38,130 nt of DNA from Bradymonadales bacterium (GCA_016931535.1 JAFGEP010000054.1:1-38130); one strand, 5' to 3'. Shown: positions 1 through 8,960, numbered from the stretch's first letter. Translations and numbers: made by a program. The notes: a model not told the origin generated them from the sequence alone.

Positions 1-537
1 GATGCCGTCTCCATCTCCGTCCTCGTGGAAGGGGTCGGAGATCATACAGTCCTCGCCGTAGGTCGTCTCCTCCTCGTCCGGGATGCCGTCGTCGTCGTCG
101 TCCAGGTCGGCGTTGTCTCCCGTTCCATCGCCGTCGTTGTCGTTCCACTCGTCCGGATCGTCGGGGAAGGCGTCCCACTCGTCGGGAACCCCGTCGTTGT
201 CCCGGTCGGGGGGCGGCAGGTCCACCTCCTGGTCGACCGGGTCGCTGACCGTGTCGAGCCCTTCATCCTGGCTCAGGTCGGTCCCCGAAAGATCGGACTC
301 GTCTGGCTGGTCGGAGGCGAGGTCCGGGAGGTCGGACGATGGCTCCTGGTCGAGTTCACCTGCCAGGTCGACGGGATCGCCGGGTTGGTCTCGTTGATCT
401 TGCTGGTCCTCGGCCGCAGAGAGGTCGTCTCCACCTCGATCTGCTTCCGGGTAGGTTACTCCGCCGGTGGCGCAGCCGATGGCGGCAACCAGAAGTAGCG
501 ATGCGAGGAAAAAATGGGTGCGACCTGCTTTCCGCAT
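1..537 (-). CDS. Asp-rich lipoprotein with thrombospondin type 3-like repeats (3' end cut by window edge)
   Basis: The gene reads off the left edge, so only the first 179 codons are present. It starts with a lipoprotein signal peptide: basic start, hydrophobic residues 9-20 and a lipobox ending AAIGC with Cys22. Residues 25-110 are a very acidic linker rich in Asp, Pro, Ser and Gln. From about residue 112 come DxDxDG-type stretches (DRDNDGVPDEWD, DNDGDGTGDNAD), typical of thrombospondin type 3 calcium-binding repeats. An AAGGAGA ribosome site sits about 6 nt before the ATG. I infer a surface-anchored, calcium-stabilised protein. Its function and C-terminal domain lie outside the window. The lipobox plus acidic linker resembles the start of the esterase at 11706. 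Confidence 0.85.
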   Translation of the reverse strand, partial: MRKAGRTHFFLASLLLVAAIGCATGGVTYPEADRGGDDLSAAEDQQDQRDQPGDPVDLAGELDQEPSSDLPDLASDQPDESDLSGTDLSQDEGLDTVSDPVDQEVDLPPPDRDNDGVPDEWDAFPDDPDEWNDNDGDGTGDNADLDDDDDGIPDEEETTYGEDCMISDPFHEDGDGDGI

Positions 538-891
538 GAGTTCTCCTTGACGTTCTGCTTGGTCAGCATCCAGCCTGGCGGTCAGGCTGACACCGCAGTC
601 GGCTCGGCATGGCACGGTCCGCATTCAGGCCGATGGTCAGATGACCGGCGCGGATGAGGCCGCAGCCCAACCAGACCCATTGTAGCATCGGTTGGGGAGC
701 AGGCCAGCGGGGATGTCGAATTGCATGGCTCATCTTGGATCGACAGGGTCTGGATCAAGCTTGCGACCGGATGGTGCCAGCTGTAGCGCCGAGAGGAGAA
801 CGGGCAGAGGGGGGAATTCGTTGGCGAAGAACTCCCCCGAGCCGGGCCGGCTTGGGCTTCGCGTTCGCCAGGTGGTTGGGTGTCTGGCCGG
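538..891. other. Intergenic region with no supported gene
   Basis: About 350 bases upstream of the lipoprotein that ends at position 1. Open frames here are short, lack ribosome sites and look like GC-driven shadows. The only structure noted is a 7-bp inverted repeat (571-577 with 583-589, 5-nt loop) just upstream of that lipoprotein's ribosome site. It has no T-run and no clear role. Confidence 0.6.
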
Positions 892-1236
892 CTATCGGTC
901 TTGGGGAACCATGGGTACGCCCGCGAACATGTCGGCCAGGCGGCAATCTCCTTCCAGCCCCACCTCGGCAGCCGCCTGCCGCAGGATGTCGGCCCGCTCC
1001 TCGTCCGAGAGATCGGCCAGAGATTCCGCCAGCGCTCTGGCTCTGCCATTCTTGACCACATCCAGGATGTGTCGATACAGCACCTGCAGCCGTTGCTCGG
1101 GGTACACCTGTGCGCACTGTTCGCAGGTATTGGGCGAGTTGCACAGAGCGGTGATCCCGTCCTTGTAGGACTCGCATCCGGCCAGCGCCAGGAAAACGAC
1201 CACCCAGACCAGTACCATTCCCAGGTTGGTTTTCAT
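892..1236 (-). CDS. Small cysteine-containing lipoprotein, function unknown
   Basis: The protein has 114 residues. The start was chosen at the ATG at 1236 rather than a longer reading, because it follows GAAGG and immediately gives a classical lipoprotein signal peptide with lipobox LALAGC (Cys near residue 21). The mature part has several Cys residues in its first third (ALCNSPNTCEQCAQVYPEQ) and one later (EGDC), then mainly amphipathic helical sequence (LADLSDEERADILRQAAAE). I do not recognise the family. It is probably anchored in the outer or inner membrane facing the periplasm, with possible disulfides. It is divergent from the cyclase gene at 1455, and the 218-base space between them carries that gene's possible promoter. 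Confidence 0.8.
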   Translation of the reverse strand: MKTNLGMVLVWVVVFLALAGCESYKDGITALCNSPNTCEQCAQVYPEQRLQVLYRHILDVVKNGRARALAESLADLSDEERADILRQAAAEVGLEGDCRLADMFAGVPMVPQDR

Positions 1237-1441
1237 TGCTTTTCCTTCGTCGTGTGCGGTGCCGAGAGGGTTGAGCACGCGCAAAAACCAACCGTACCAC
1301 AACATCGCTTCTGTCCATATCTGCTTCGACGTGCGCACCGCCATCGGTTCTGTCAGCCCCGGGACGGGACCTACAACCGTGGGGGTGAGCGGCGCGTTGC
1401 CCCATACCCGCCCAGTTTTTCGGGTTCCCCGCGAGGTTTCC

Positions 1442-1447
1442 TATACT
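1442..1447 (+). promoter_or_regulatory. Possible -10 box (TATACT) for the membrane GGDEF gene
   Basis: TATACT is close to the sigma-70 consensus and ends 7 nt before the ATG at 1455. Transcription would therefore begin almost at the start codon. No good -35 box is visible; a T-rich run lies around 1416-1421. No ribosome site stands at normal spacing before the ATG, which fits a leaderless transcript but does not prove it. Confidence 0.3.
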
Positions 1448-1454
1448 CGGGTCC

Positions 1455-2690
1455 ATGATCGGGAAGAATGGGACCAGGTTGGCTTGCTCGTTGGTTCTTC
1501 CTGCCGCCTTGCCTTTGCTGGCCGGCTGGCTGGTCATCCGATTCGGTGGCGGATTCGATGGATGGGGCGAGGTGGTGGTCCCCGTTGTCCTTGCCATCTA
1601 TGGCATCGGCATGCTGATAGGCTGGCGTTTCCACCGCAGCCGGGTCGTGCTGAGCCTGGTCGTGTTGGCTCTTTCCTGGTTCGGGACGGAGAGGCTGGTG
1701 GTGGCCGGCGGTGGTGAGTCCGGTGGCGGGGGGCCACTTCTGGTGCTGGTCGGCATGTTGCTACCGGCGAACCTGTCCCTGTGGGCGGTGTTGCCGTCGC
1801 GGGGGCTCTTCACCTGGCGGGGGGTTGGGAGATGGGTGCTGGTGCTGGGGCAGGCGTGCGGGGTCTGGTACGCGGTGCAAAACGGGGGGGTGGCAACCGC
1901 CTTTTGGGATCGTCCTGTTCTTGGGCTTCCCGATCCGCTGTCGCTGCCGGTTCCCCAGCTGGTGCTGCTGGGGTACCTGCTGGCTAGCGCCGTGCTCCTG
2001 CTCGCCCTCTGGCGGCGGCGCACCGCCCTGGAGAGCGGTCTCGTCGGGGCGCTGGTGGCTTCCTTGGTGGCACTGGTCCTGCCTGCCGGAGGGGAACCGG
2101 CGCGCCTGTTCTGGGGTGCAGCGGGTCTGGCGTTGACCTTGGGGCTCGTCGAGCGTTCCTACTCCCTGGCCTACCGGGACGAGCTGACCGGCCTTCCGGG
2201 ACGGCGGGCCTTGAACGAGGCCTTGCGCCAGCAGTCCGGGACCTACACCGTGGCCATGGTGGACGTGGACCACTTCAAGCGGTTCAACGACCGCTATGGC
2301 CATGACGTGGGGGACCAGGCCTTGCGCCTGGTCGCCAGGCAGCTCAGCCGGGTGGAGGGAGGGGGGCAGCCCTTCCGCTACGGAGGGGAGGAGTTCTCGG
2401 TGTTGTTCCCAGGTCGGTCGGCCAGCCAGGCGCTCACCCACCTGGAGCACCTCCGGCAGGCCATCCAGACCGCCTCCTTCGTCAGACGCAGCCCTCTTCG
2501 ACCTCGGCGCAAGCCCACTCGGCTCCGCAAACCGAGACGCTCCCCACGCCGAATCTCTCTTACCGTGAGCATGGGGGCGGCAAGCCGAGCACAGGGACGC
2601 GACAAGCCAGACCAGGTGATCAAGGCGGCCGACAGGCTGCTCTACCGGTCCAAGAAAGCGGGGAGGAATCGGGTGTCCGCCAGCGACTAG
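1455..2690 (+). CDS. Membrane-bound diguanylate cyclase (GGDEF family)
   Basis: The protein has 411 residues. Residues 1-235 are hydrophobic with about seven to eight predicted membrane helices and no recognisable ligand-binding domain. The catalytic GGDEF domain spans about 240-409, with the signature GGEEF at 310-314, the substrate and metal motif DVDHFKRFND, and GHDVGDQAL. It should make c-di-GMP from two GTP at the inner face of the membrane, controlled by the membrane part. There is no RxxD inhibitory site before GGEEF, so product inhibition may be absent. Unusually, residues 343-366 form an Arg-rich insertion (about half Arg, many Pro) just before the strand that normally reads TVSxG. 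It is followed by the GH13 gene after a 119-base gap. Confidence 0.93.
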   Translation: MIGKNGTRLACSLVLPAALPLLAGWLVIRFGGGFDGWGEVVVPVVLAIYGIGMLIGWRFHRSRVVLSLVVLALSWFGTERLVVAGGGESGGGGPLLVLVGMLLPANLSLWAVLPSRGLFTWRGVGRWVLVLGQACGVWYAVQNGGVATAFWDRPVLGLPDPLSLPVPQLVLLGYLLASAVLLLALWRRRTALESGLVGALVASLVALVLPAGGEPARLFWGAAGLALTLGLVERSYSLAYRDELTGLPGRRALNEALRQQSGTYTVAMVDVDHFKRFNDRYGHDVGDQALRLVARQLSRVEGGGQPFRYGGEEFSVLFPGRSASQALTHLEHLRQAIQTASFVRRSPLRPRRKPTRLRKPRRSPRRISLTVSMGAASRAQGRDKPDQVIKAADRLLYRSKKAGRNRVSASD

Positions 2691-2809
2691 TCCAAGGGAA
2701 TGATGCCCAACCGCAGCCGGCTGGCAGCGGATTTCCGATCGAGATAAGCTATCTCTGTTTTGCCGATCGTCATCGTCATCGATCGACCAACCGCACGAGG
2801 AGATCCACC

Positions 2810-5500
2810 ATGAACCGCATGCGAAACCGTGAGGAATGTCACCAGCCCGCCGCCTACCAGGGGGCGATCCTGGTGCTGCTCTTGGGGCTCGTGGCGAGCT
2901 GTGGAGATGATGTCGTGGGTACCACCGACATGGGGGACACCGGCGACGCCACCGGCCCGGAGTACCTGCTCCATGTTCCGTCGCCCGACTGGGTGGACCA
3001 GATCATCTACTTTGTCATGATCGACCGGTTTGCGGACGGCGACCCGGAGAACAACGATCAGGGCGCCGACGAGTACGATCCCACCGCCAACAGCCACTAC
3101 AGCGGAGGCGACCTGCAGGGGATCATCGATCGCCTGGACTACATCCAGGGGCTGGGGGTGACCGCCATCTGGATCACCCCACCGGTGGCCAACCAGTGGT
3201 GGGATCCGCTGGCCCAGTTCAGCGGGTACCACGGCTACTGGGGGCGTCACTTCAAGCAGGTGGACGAGCACTACGGAACCCTCGACACCTACCGGCAGCT
3301 TTCCGATGCGTTGCACCAGCGCGGGATGTACCTGATCCAGGACATCGTGCCTAACCACACCGGCAACTTCTTCACCTACGACGGCCCCTACGACCCGGAG
3401 GATCCCACCCAAAACGTGCTGCTCAACAGCGAGTCCCTGCCCGTGGCCGCGCCGGAGCAGGCCCCCTTCGACCAGAACGACGTCACCAACTCCGAGCATC
3501 GGGCTGCGGCCATCTACCACTGGACCCCCGCCATCTCCGACTACAACGACCTGACCCAGCAGTACACCTACCAGATCAGCGATCTCGACGACCTCAACAC
3601 CGAGAACCCGGTGGTCCGCCAGGCGCTGCGGGACAGCTACGGGTACTGGATCCGCGAGGTCGGGGTGGACGGCTTCCGCATCGACACGGTCAAATTTGTC
3701 GACCATCCCTTCTGGCGCGACTTCCTCTACTCGACCGACACGGAGGCACCGGGGATCGATGTCGTGGCGAACGCGACCGGCCGGGAGGACTTCTTGACCT
3801 TCGGCGAGGTCTACGAGACCTCGAACCCCCTTCAGAACAGCGCCGAACAGATCCTCTCCAGCTACCTGGGAAGCGATGAGGACCCGGAGCTGTTGGCGGT
3901 TCTGAACTTCCCTCTATACGAGGAGATCGGCCGGGTGTTGGGAGAGGGCCGGCCCACCCATCACCTGGCCTACCGCCTGGAGCAGTTCGTGTCCGGCGGG
4001 TTCTATCCGGATCCGCGGGAGATCCCCAACTTCCTGGACAACCACGATGTGCAGCGGTTTTTAGCGGGTGCCAGCACGGCGGCCTTCAAGCAGTCGTTGG
4101 CGTTGCTCATGACCATCCCGGGGATCCCGGTGATCTGGCAGGGGACCGAGCAGGGGTTCACCGAGACGCGGGCGTCGATGTTCGCTCAGGGCTGGATGTC
4201 GGGGGGCGCCGACCACTTCGATACCACCAGCGAGCTGTACACCTTCATCCGCGACCTGGCCACCATGCGGCTCACCGGTCCCCTGTTCGCCCGGGGTGAC
4301 CTGTCGGTGCTGATGGACACCTCGGCCGGTCCGGGCGTGCTCGTGTACCGGCGCATGTACGAGCAAGAGCAGGCCCTGGTCGTGATGAACACCGCCGACG
4401 TGGAGGTCCTGTTGTGCGGCCTGGATACAGGACTGGAGGCCGGGACGGTCCTGGAGGTCCTGCAATCGCTGGAGATCGACGAGGAGTTCGTGGTGGGCGA
4501 GGAGCGAACCCTGCTTGCCGAGCTGCCGCCCAGGGCGGTCCTGGTACTGGAACCGAGCGAGGAAAACGTGGAGCTGCCTGAACCAGCGGCGGTCATCGAG
4601 GTCGACACGTTGCTGGAAGGGGAGACCTTCACCGCCGAGGTCACGGTGGAAGGCTCGGTCGATCCGGCGGACACCGAGCTGGTCATGGTGATCGACGACT
4701 ACCTGGCGACCTTCACCGCCGTGGCGGTGGGGACCGACGGCTCCTTCGAGGCGGTCATCCCGGTCTCCCGCTTCCCCTACGGCGAGATGGAGCACACCGT
4801 CGCCTTCTACGCCCCCGAGGCCAAGGTGGCCTCCCCCCGCTATCGGTTCACCTCCGATGTCGAGTTCGAGGGGGAGATCATCACCGTGGAGGACCCCCGC
4901 GGCGACGACACCGGCCCCGAGGGGAGCTACACCTACCCGACCGACGAGACCTTCGGACACCAGATGGACATCCTGGAGATGGTCATCGAGGCCGGCCCCA
5001 CCACAATGAACCTGAAGCTCCGCATGGCCGAGTGGAGCGAATCCTGGCGGCCCACCAACGGGTTCGACCACGTCGCCTTCACCATCTACTTCGATGTCCC
5101 CGGGCTGGAAGGCCTGGACTACCTTCCCAAGATCAACGCCCAGGCTCCGGATGAGTTTGCCTGGGATTTCACCCACTTCGCCTTTGGGTGGAGCAACGCG
5201 CTGTTTGGCACCACCGGCGCCAGCGAGACCAACTGGGGCAACCCGATCGCCGGTCCCCCCGCCATCAGCGTGGACGGTCCCAACCGGACCATCACCTTCT
5301 CCTACAACCGCTCGCGCTTCGGCCTGGATAGCTGGGAAGGGGTCAAGATCTACGTCACCACCTGGGACTTCGACGGGATCGACAATATCTATCGGCCCCT
5401 CACGCCCGAGGGCGGGAAGTGGGTGTTTGGTGGGGGCGAGGAGGACGATCCCTTCATCATGGATGAGCTGGGGCCGGTGGAGATCGTTTCCGGCGTTTAG
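2810..5500 (+). CDS. Secreted GH13 alpha-amylase-family lipoprotein with C-terminal glucodextranase-type domain
   Basis: The protein has 896 residues. GAGGAG lies about 7 nt before the ATG. The N-terminus is hydrophobic with lipobox LVASC, so the enzyme is probably surface-anchored. The GH13 barrel covers about residues 55-590 and shows the four family regions: DIVPNH (178-183), GFRID with nucleophile Asp292, FGE with acid/base Glu333, and NHD with transition-state Asp413. Residues 600-700 look like an immunoglobulin-like linker. From about 700 to the end, the opening DPRGDDTGPEGSYTYPTDE and following sequence resemble the C-terminal carbohydrate-binding module of glucodextranases (Glucodextran_C). 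The expected activity is hydrolysis or rearrangement of alpha-glucans; exact specificity cannot be read. It converges on the FAD gene with 15 bases between stops. Confidence 0.93.
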   Translation: MNRMRNREECHQPAAYQGAILVLLLGLVASCGDDVVGTTDMGDTGDATGPEYLLHVPSPDWVDQIIYFVMIDRFADGDPENNDQGADEYDPTANSHYSGGDLQGIIDRLDYIQGLGVTAIWITPPVANQWWDPLAQFSGYHGYWGRHFKQVDEHYGTLDTYRQLSDALHQRGMYLIQDIVPNHTGNFFTYDGPYDPEDPTQNVLLNSESLPVAAPEQAPFDQNDVTNSEHRAAAIYHWTPAISDYNDLTQQYTYQISDLDDLNTENPVVRQALRDSYGYWIREVGVDGFRIDTVKFVDHPFWRDFLYSTDTEAPGIDVVANATGREDFLTFGEVYETSNPLQNSAEQILSSYLGSDEDPELLAVLNFPLYEEIGRVLGEGRPTHHLAYRLEQFVSGGFYPDPREIPNFLDNHDVQRFLAGASTAAFKQSLALLMTIPGIPVIWQGTEQGFTETRASMFAQGWMSGGADHFDTTSELYTFIRDLATMRLTGPLFARGDLSVLMDTSAGPGVLVYRRMYEQEQALVVMNTADVEVLLCGLDTGLEAGTVLEVLQSLEIDEEFVVGEERTLLAELPPRAVLVLEPSEENVELPEPAAVIEVDTLLEGETFTAEVTVEGSVDPADTELVMVIDDYLATFTAVAVGTDGSFEAVIPVSRFPYGEMEHTVAFYAPEAKVASPRYRFTSDVEFEGEIITVEDPRGDDTGPEGSYTYPTDETFGHQMDILEMVIEAGPTTMNLKLRMAEWSESWRPTNGFDHVAFTIYFDVPGLEGLDYLPKINAQAPDEFAWDFTHFAFGWSNALFGTTGASETNWGNPIAGPPAISVDGPNRTITFSYNRSRFGLDSWEGVKIYVTTWDFDGIDNIYRPLTPEGGKWVFGGGEEDDPFIMDELGPVEIVSGV

Positions 5501-5515
5501 TTGTTTTTCAAAATA

Positions 5516-6877
5516 TCAAGGTAACAGCCGTTCCGCCCCTTTCTTCCAGATCTGGAAGCGACCGGCGTCCCAGGTTGTCGGGTAGGTGGACCACCAGGGC
5601 CCGACGGACAGGACCGTGGGGATCCGGGCCGCCAGTCTGGCAGCCATCAGCGGATGGCGCAGCAAGGCCAGGGCGCGCTGTGGCAGGCTGGTGAGGCTCG
5701 GCCGGGAGATCTCGGGGATGCTGGAGGCGAGCATATCCTCGCCCCGCATGATGCCGGACAGCAACATGGCCCTGATCTCCTCTGGCCTGGCGAACCGCTC
5801 CACGATTCGGCGCAAGGCATCGTAGTAGGCCAACACTTTTCCCCGTCCCCGCTGGAAGGATGCGGCCCAGGGCCAGAGGGTGTCGGTGGTCGCCGAGCCG
5901 CCGCGGCTCAGCAGCTCTCCCAGGTGGATCCCCAGGGTGTGCCCCGTGAGCATGGCCGAAGAAACTCCGGAGCCGTGCATCGGGATCACGGTGCTGGCCG
6001 CCTCGCCCACCGCAGCGAAGCCATCGCAGACCAGGCGCAGGGAGGGCCGCCGGATCCGGATCACACCGCCGCCCCCCTCCACCTGTTCGGTGCAGCATCC
6101 GACCCGCTTCTTCCACCGTTCGATCAGATCGGCGGGGGTGGGCGGGCTCTGCTCCACCTTGACGCCGGCCAGGATGTAGGCGAAGCCCTTGGAAGGGGAG
6201 ACCAGGCTCATCTCGGTGCTGTAGGGACCAGCCATGCCGACATAGGTGCTGACCGTCTCCGGGGGGAATTTGCTCTCGGCGGCCCCCTGGCGGGCCGCCT
6301 GCCGGTCGATGCGGTAGATGCGGTTCTCGGCCAACACTCGATCCTGCGGCCGATCGACGAAATCGATGCCGCAATCTCCTGGAAGGCGTTTGACCAGCGT
6401 GGCTCGATATCCGCTGGCGTCCACCACGGCTCGGGCGGTCAGCTCGCCCGATTGCAGCCTGGTATTGGTGTAGCTGACCCCCCGGACCACCGTTCCATCC
6501 ATCAGGGGGGCCTCGGCCGACGTGCCCCAAAGGACCTTCACCCGCTCCTGCCGAGCGTAACGGGCAAAGCGCCGCATGGTGAGACCCAGTCGGACGGCGA
6601 TGGTGTTTGGGCGGGAGATCCCGAAGGCGAAGCGGCCGTTGTTAGCGAATACCCGGATGTCATGACAGTCGTATGCGACCTCCTCGCCCGAGGGGAGGGG
6701 CACCTGGCAGGCGTGAAAGGCGGTTCTCTCCGCCTCGATGACAAAAGGGTACCCATACCGCTCCTGAGGAAGCCTTTCCAGGAGCGCCGTCCTCAGGCCG
6801 AAGCGGGCACAGCTCCGGGCGCACAGGGTTCCGGCCGTACCGCCGCCAACCACGATCACGTCGAAGTCGATAGCCAT
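5516..6877 (-). CDS. FAD-dependent oxidoreductase, geranylgeranyl reductase-like
   Basis: The protein has 453 residues. The N-terminus is a Rossmann FAD-binding motif, VIVVGGGTAGTLCARSCA, followed by a second-strand acidic end (LLER). A second flavin motif, GFAAVGEAASTVIPMHGSG, lies near residue 285 and is typical of the group containing geranylgeranyl reductases, flavin halogenases and hydroxylases. The substrate is unknown; saturation of isoprenoid chains or hydroxylation are both possible. The C-terminal 100 residues contain amphipathic or hydrophobic stretches that could contact membrane. The ribosome site before the ATG is weak (TGGGGT). It stands alone: upstream is a 490-base non-coding stretch and downstream it converges with the GH13 gene. 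Confidence 0.88.
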   Translation of the reverse strand: MAIDFDVIVVGGGTAGTLCARSCARFGLRTALLERLPQERYGYPFVIEAERTAFHACQVPLPSGEEVAYDCHDIRVFANNGRFAFGISRPNTIAVRLGLTMRRFARYARQERVKVLWGTSAEAPLMDGTVVRGVSYTNTRLQSGELTARAVVDASGYRATLVKRLPGDCGIDFVDRPQDRVLAENRIYRIDRQAARQGAAESKFPPETVSTYVGMAGPYSTEMSLVSPSKGFAYILAGVKVEQSPPTPADLIERWKKRVGCCTEQVEGGGGVIRIRRPSLRLVCDGFAAVGEAASTVIPMHGSGVSSAMLTGHTLGIHLGELLSRGGSATTDTLWPWAASFQRGRGKVLAYYDALRRIVERFARPEEIRAMLLSGIMRGEDMLASSIPEISRPSLTSLPQRALALLRHPLMAARLAARIPTVLSVGPWWSTYPTTWDAGRFQIWKKGAERLLP

Positions 6878-7370
6878 GACAACCCCAGAACCGGTCTACC
6901 CCGGAGATGACCGGGGATGACGGGATTTTCGGGACACCCAACGTCAACCTTGGCGGTCGCTGAAGCAGGGCTCTCCCTGCAGCGACTGGAGTGGATTTCG
7001 GGCAGCAATGCCCTGAAACGGACCGGTTGAACGCGGTTGCACTCTACCCAGGAAATCCCCCTTGTCAACCGGCTCCCGGACCGGGAAGGCAGCCCTTTCC
7101 GACGCAGGGATGCCGCACCGCTTGACCGGTTCGGAATATCACCTCTGGCCGCAGCTTGGCCTCGCCGGCCCGCCATATCGGCCTCGGTACGAAGGAAGAG
7201 CACCCTGCGGGCGCCTGGTCGCTACCTGGGGGAAACCAGCCTGTCGGAGGCCGATCTGCCCCCCGGGTTCCTGGTCGCAACTTGTCTGGAAGCTGCTTCG
7301 GAAGAGTGCGATGGTCCCCACCCGCTCTTCGCACGGTTGATCCGAGGATCGTGTTGGCCTGATGTGCCGG
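6878..7370. other. Intergenic region with no supported gene
   Basis: 493 bases between two minus-strand genes. Short frames on both strands are GC shadows without ribosome sites or recognisable domains. A CTGGTCGC-type word occurs twice near 7217 and 7271, but no longer repeat emerged. It presumably contains the promoter of the FAD gene and the end of the cyclase transcript; neither can be located with confidence. Confidence 0.5.
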
Positions 7371-8276
7371 TCAGGAGAGGGTCTGGTTGCGCCCCAGCTT
7401 CTTGGCTTCCAGCAGCAAGCTGTCGGCGCGCTGCAGCAGGGTGGTGATGGTGTCGCTCTGGCAGGCCATGGTGGCGCCTACGGATATGGTTACTCGGACG
7501 ATATCATGGTGCTGGTGGAGGAAGGACTGCTCCACCATTCTCCGGATCCGCTCCGAGACCATCGTCAGGTGGCTGTGATCGATATGGGGCAAGATGGCCA
7601 GAAACTCATCCCCTCCCCAGCGTCCGATGACGTCGAAGGCTCTCAGCGTATGTTGCAGGGTCTCGGCAACCATCTTGAGCACAGCATCGCCGACATCATG
7701 TCCCCATCGATCGTTGACCTCCTTGAAGTGGTCGATGTCGATCATCTGCACCGCAAAGGGTAAGTAGTACCGCCTCAGCTCGTTGAATCGCGAAGAGAGG
7801 AGCGATTCCAGGTAGCGCCGATTGGGCTGCGCAGTGACCGGATCCAGAAGGGCGAGGGTTTCCAGCTCCTGGATGCGGGAGGTCAGCTCCCGGTGAGTCG
7901 AGTGGTCGCTGAAGATCTGCGCCGCTCCGATGACCGAACCGGCTTGGTCGACGATGGGGCTGTTGCGGGTCAGCACCGGCATCCGGTGGCCTTTCTTGTG
8001 GTGGAAAAACAGCTCGGCCTGAAGCGGTTGGCCGGTGGCCAGCACCTTGGACATCGGGCAGCGGCCGTTGCACATGCACTGTCCTTCGACATCGGTGTGG
8101 GAAAGCAGACGGGCTGAGCAATGGGCGCCGATCATCTCCTCCCGGGTGTAGCCGGTCAGCCTCTGGGCTCCTTTGTTCCAGAAGGTGACGACCTTTTGCC
8201 GGTCGACGAAGTAGACGCCATCGTATAGCTCCTCGAGGATGGTGCGATACAGGGAGGCTTCATCCATCTTGGTCAT
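7371..8276 (-). CDS. PAS-GGDEF diguanylate cyclase
   Basis: The protein has 301 residues; the ATG at 8276 was chosen because the PAS domain begins almost at once (DEASLYRTILEELYDGVYF). The PAS domain covers about 10-125 and contains a four-cysteine cluster, C53 and C67, C69, C73 (EGQCMCNGRCPM), between TGYTREEMIG and the later PAS strands. The GGDEF domain covers about 140-300, with exact GGDEF at 221-225, DIDHFKEVND, and the inhibitory site RAFD at 212-215, five residues before GGDEF. It is a soluble cytoplasmic c-di-GMP synthase, probably product-inhibited, sensing a redox, metal or small-molecule cue through the PAS domain. What the cysteines bind is unknown. Upstream in-frame sequence to 8438 lacks a ribosome site. 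Confidence 0.93.
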   Translation of the reverse strand: MTKMDEASLYRTILEELYDGVYFVDRQKVVTFWNKGAQRLTGYTREEMIGAHCSARLLSHTDVEGQCMCNGRCPMSKVLATGQPLQAELFFHHKKGHRMPVLTRNSPIVDQAGSVIGAAQIFSDHSTHRELTSRIQELETLALLDPVTAQPNRRYLESLLSSRFNELRRYYLPFAVQMIDIDHFKEVNDRWGHDVGDAVLKMVAETLQHTLRAFDVIGRWGGDEFLAILPHIDHSHLTMVSERIRRMVEQSFLHQHHDIVRVTISVGATMACQSDTITTLLQRADSLLLEAKKLGRNQTLS

Positions 8277-8627
8277 ACCTGTTACCTGGTGCGCGGCAGC
8301 TGTTTTTTGCTCGTGGATTCGCCGAGTCGACCCTGCGGGTTGACCAGCGAGCGCCACCGGCCCGAGAGGCGCACGATTGGACGGGTGCCAGTTCGCACCT
8401 GGGGTATCGATCTGCCATTTTTCGACTCGACCAGCCATAGAAAACAGTACTTGGATGATACTAATTCGTTACAGGGAGGGGATCCCATCGAGTAAGAGCG
8501 GGTGGGGGCGAGCGCCCGGACGAGCCTGTTGCCGCAGGAATTCGAGGGGAAGCTGGCACAAGCGGGATTGCGGGAAGAGTCGGGATGATCCGGGTCATCG
8601 CCGCTGTCGGAAGGGGGGCAGGGGGGT
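8277..8627. other. Intergenic region with no supported gene
   Basis: 351 bases between the PAS-GGDEF gene and the sulfur-carrier gene, both on the minus strand. No convincing frame, hairpin terminator or promoter was found. The stretch around 8430-8475 is locally AT-richer than its surroundings and is the most likely promoter area for the PAS-GGDEF gene. Confidence 0.45.
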
Positions 8628-8867
8628 CTATCCGCCCGACACCGGCGGGTGAAGGCTCAACACCTCTCCATCCTTTGGCCGGTAGTCCAGGCGACACAGC
8701 CTGTTCTCGACCATGGCGAAGGCCACCAGCCCCGGCTGGATGCCGATGGACTCCAGGATTTCGGCCAGGGTGGGGCTACCGGTGACCTTCAGGGCCCGGG
8801 TGTACTGGTCGATATCGGGATGTAGCTTGTCTTTGAGCAGCCCTCCGGCCTTGAGGTAGATCTTCAC
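8628..8867 (-). CDS. MoaD/ThiS-like sulfur carrier protein of the AOR operon
   Basis: The protein has 79 residues. I chose the GTG at 8867, not the upstream ATG at 8903, because AGGAG stands 6 nt before it and the protein then opens on the first beta strand (KIYLKAGGLL). The fold pattern (KIYLKAG, TLAEILESIGI, VAFAMVENRL, DGEVLSLHPPVSGG) and the C-terminal Gly-Gly match ubiquitin-like sulfur carriers such as MoaD. These carriers are adenylated at the terminal glycine and thiolated to supply pterin dithiolene sulfur. It lies 93 bases downstream of the AOR gene on the same strand, so it probably serves the molybdo- or tungstopterin cofactor of that enzyme. No activating MoeB-type enzyme lies in the window. 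Confidence 0.83.
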   Translation of the reverse strand: MKIYLKAGGLLKDKLHPDIDQYTRALKVTGSPTLAEILESIGIQPGLVAFAMVENRLCRLDYRPKDGEVLSLHPPVSGG

Positions 8868-8873
8868 GCGGGT

Positions 8874-8878
8874 CTCCT
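8874..8878 (-). promoter_or_regulatory. Ribosome binding site deciding the GTG start of the MoaD-like gene
   Basis: AGGAG on the minus strand, 6 nt before GTG at 8867. The alternative ATG at 8903 has no comparable site and would add residues that do not belong to the family fold. Confidence 0.7.
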
Positions 8879-8960
8879 GGCAGGAAAGGGCGTCGCCCCT
8901 CATCCCCGGTTTCCTCGTCTCCCTGCCTCACTCCGGGGAGGGAACACGTCAAGGGGCGGC

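Noticed and set aside
5654..6910. 418-codon antisense frame under the FAD oxidoreductase gene
   Set aside because: No recognisable domain. The minus strand has both flavin motifs.
8552..8570. Possible sigma-54 promoter (TGGCAC followed by TTGC)
   Set aside because: The spacing between the two elements is 8 instead of 5, and it points away from the genes around it.
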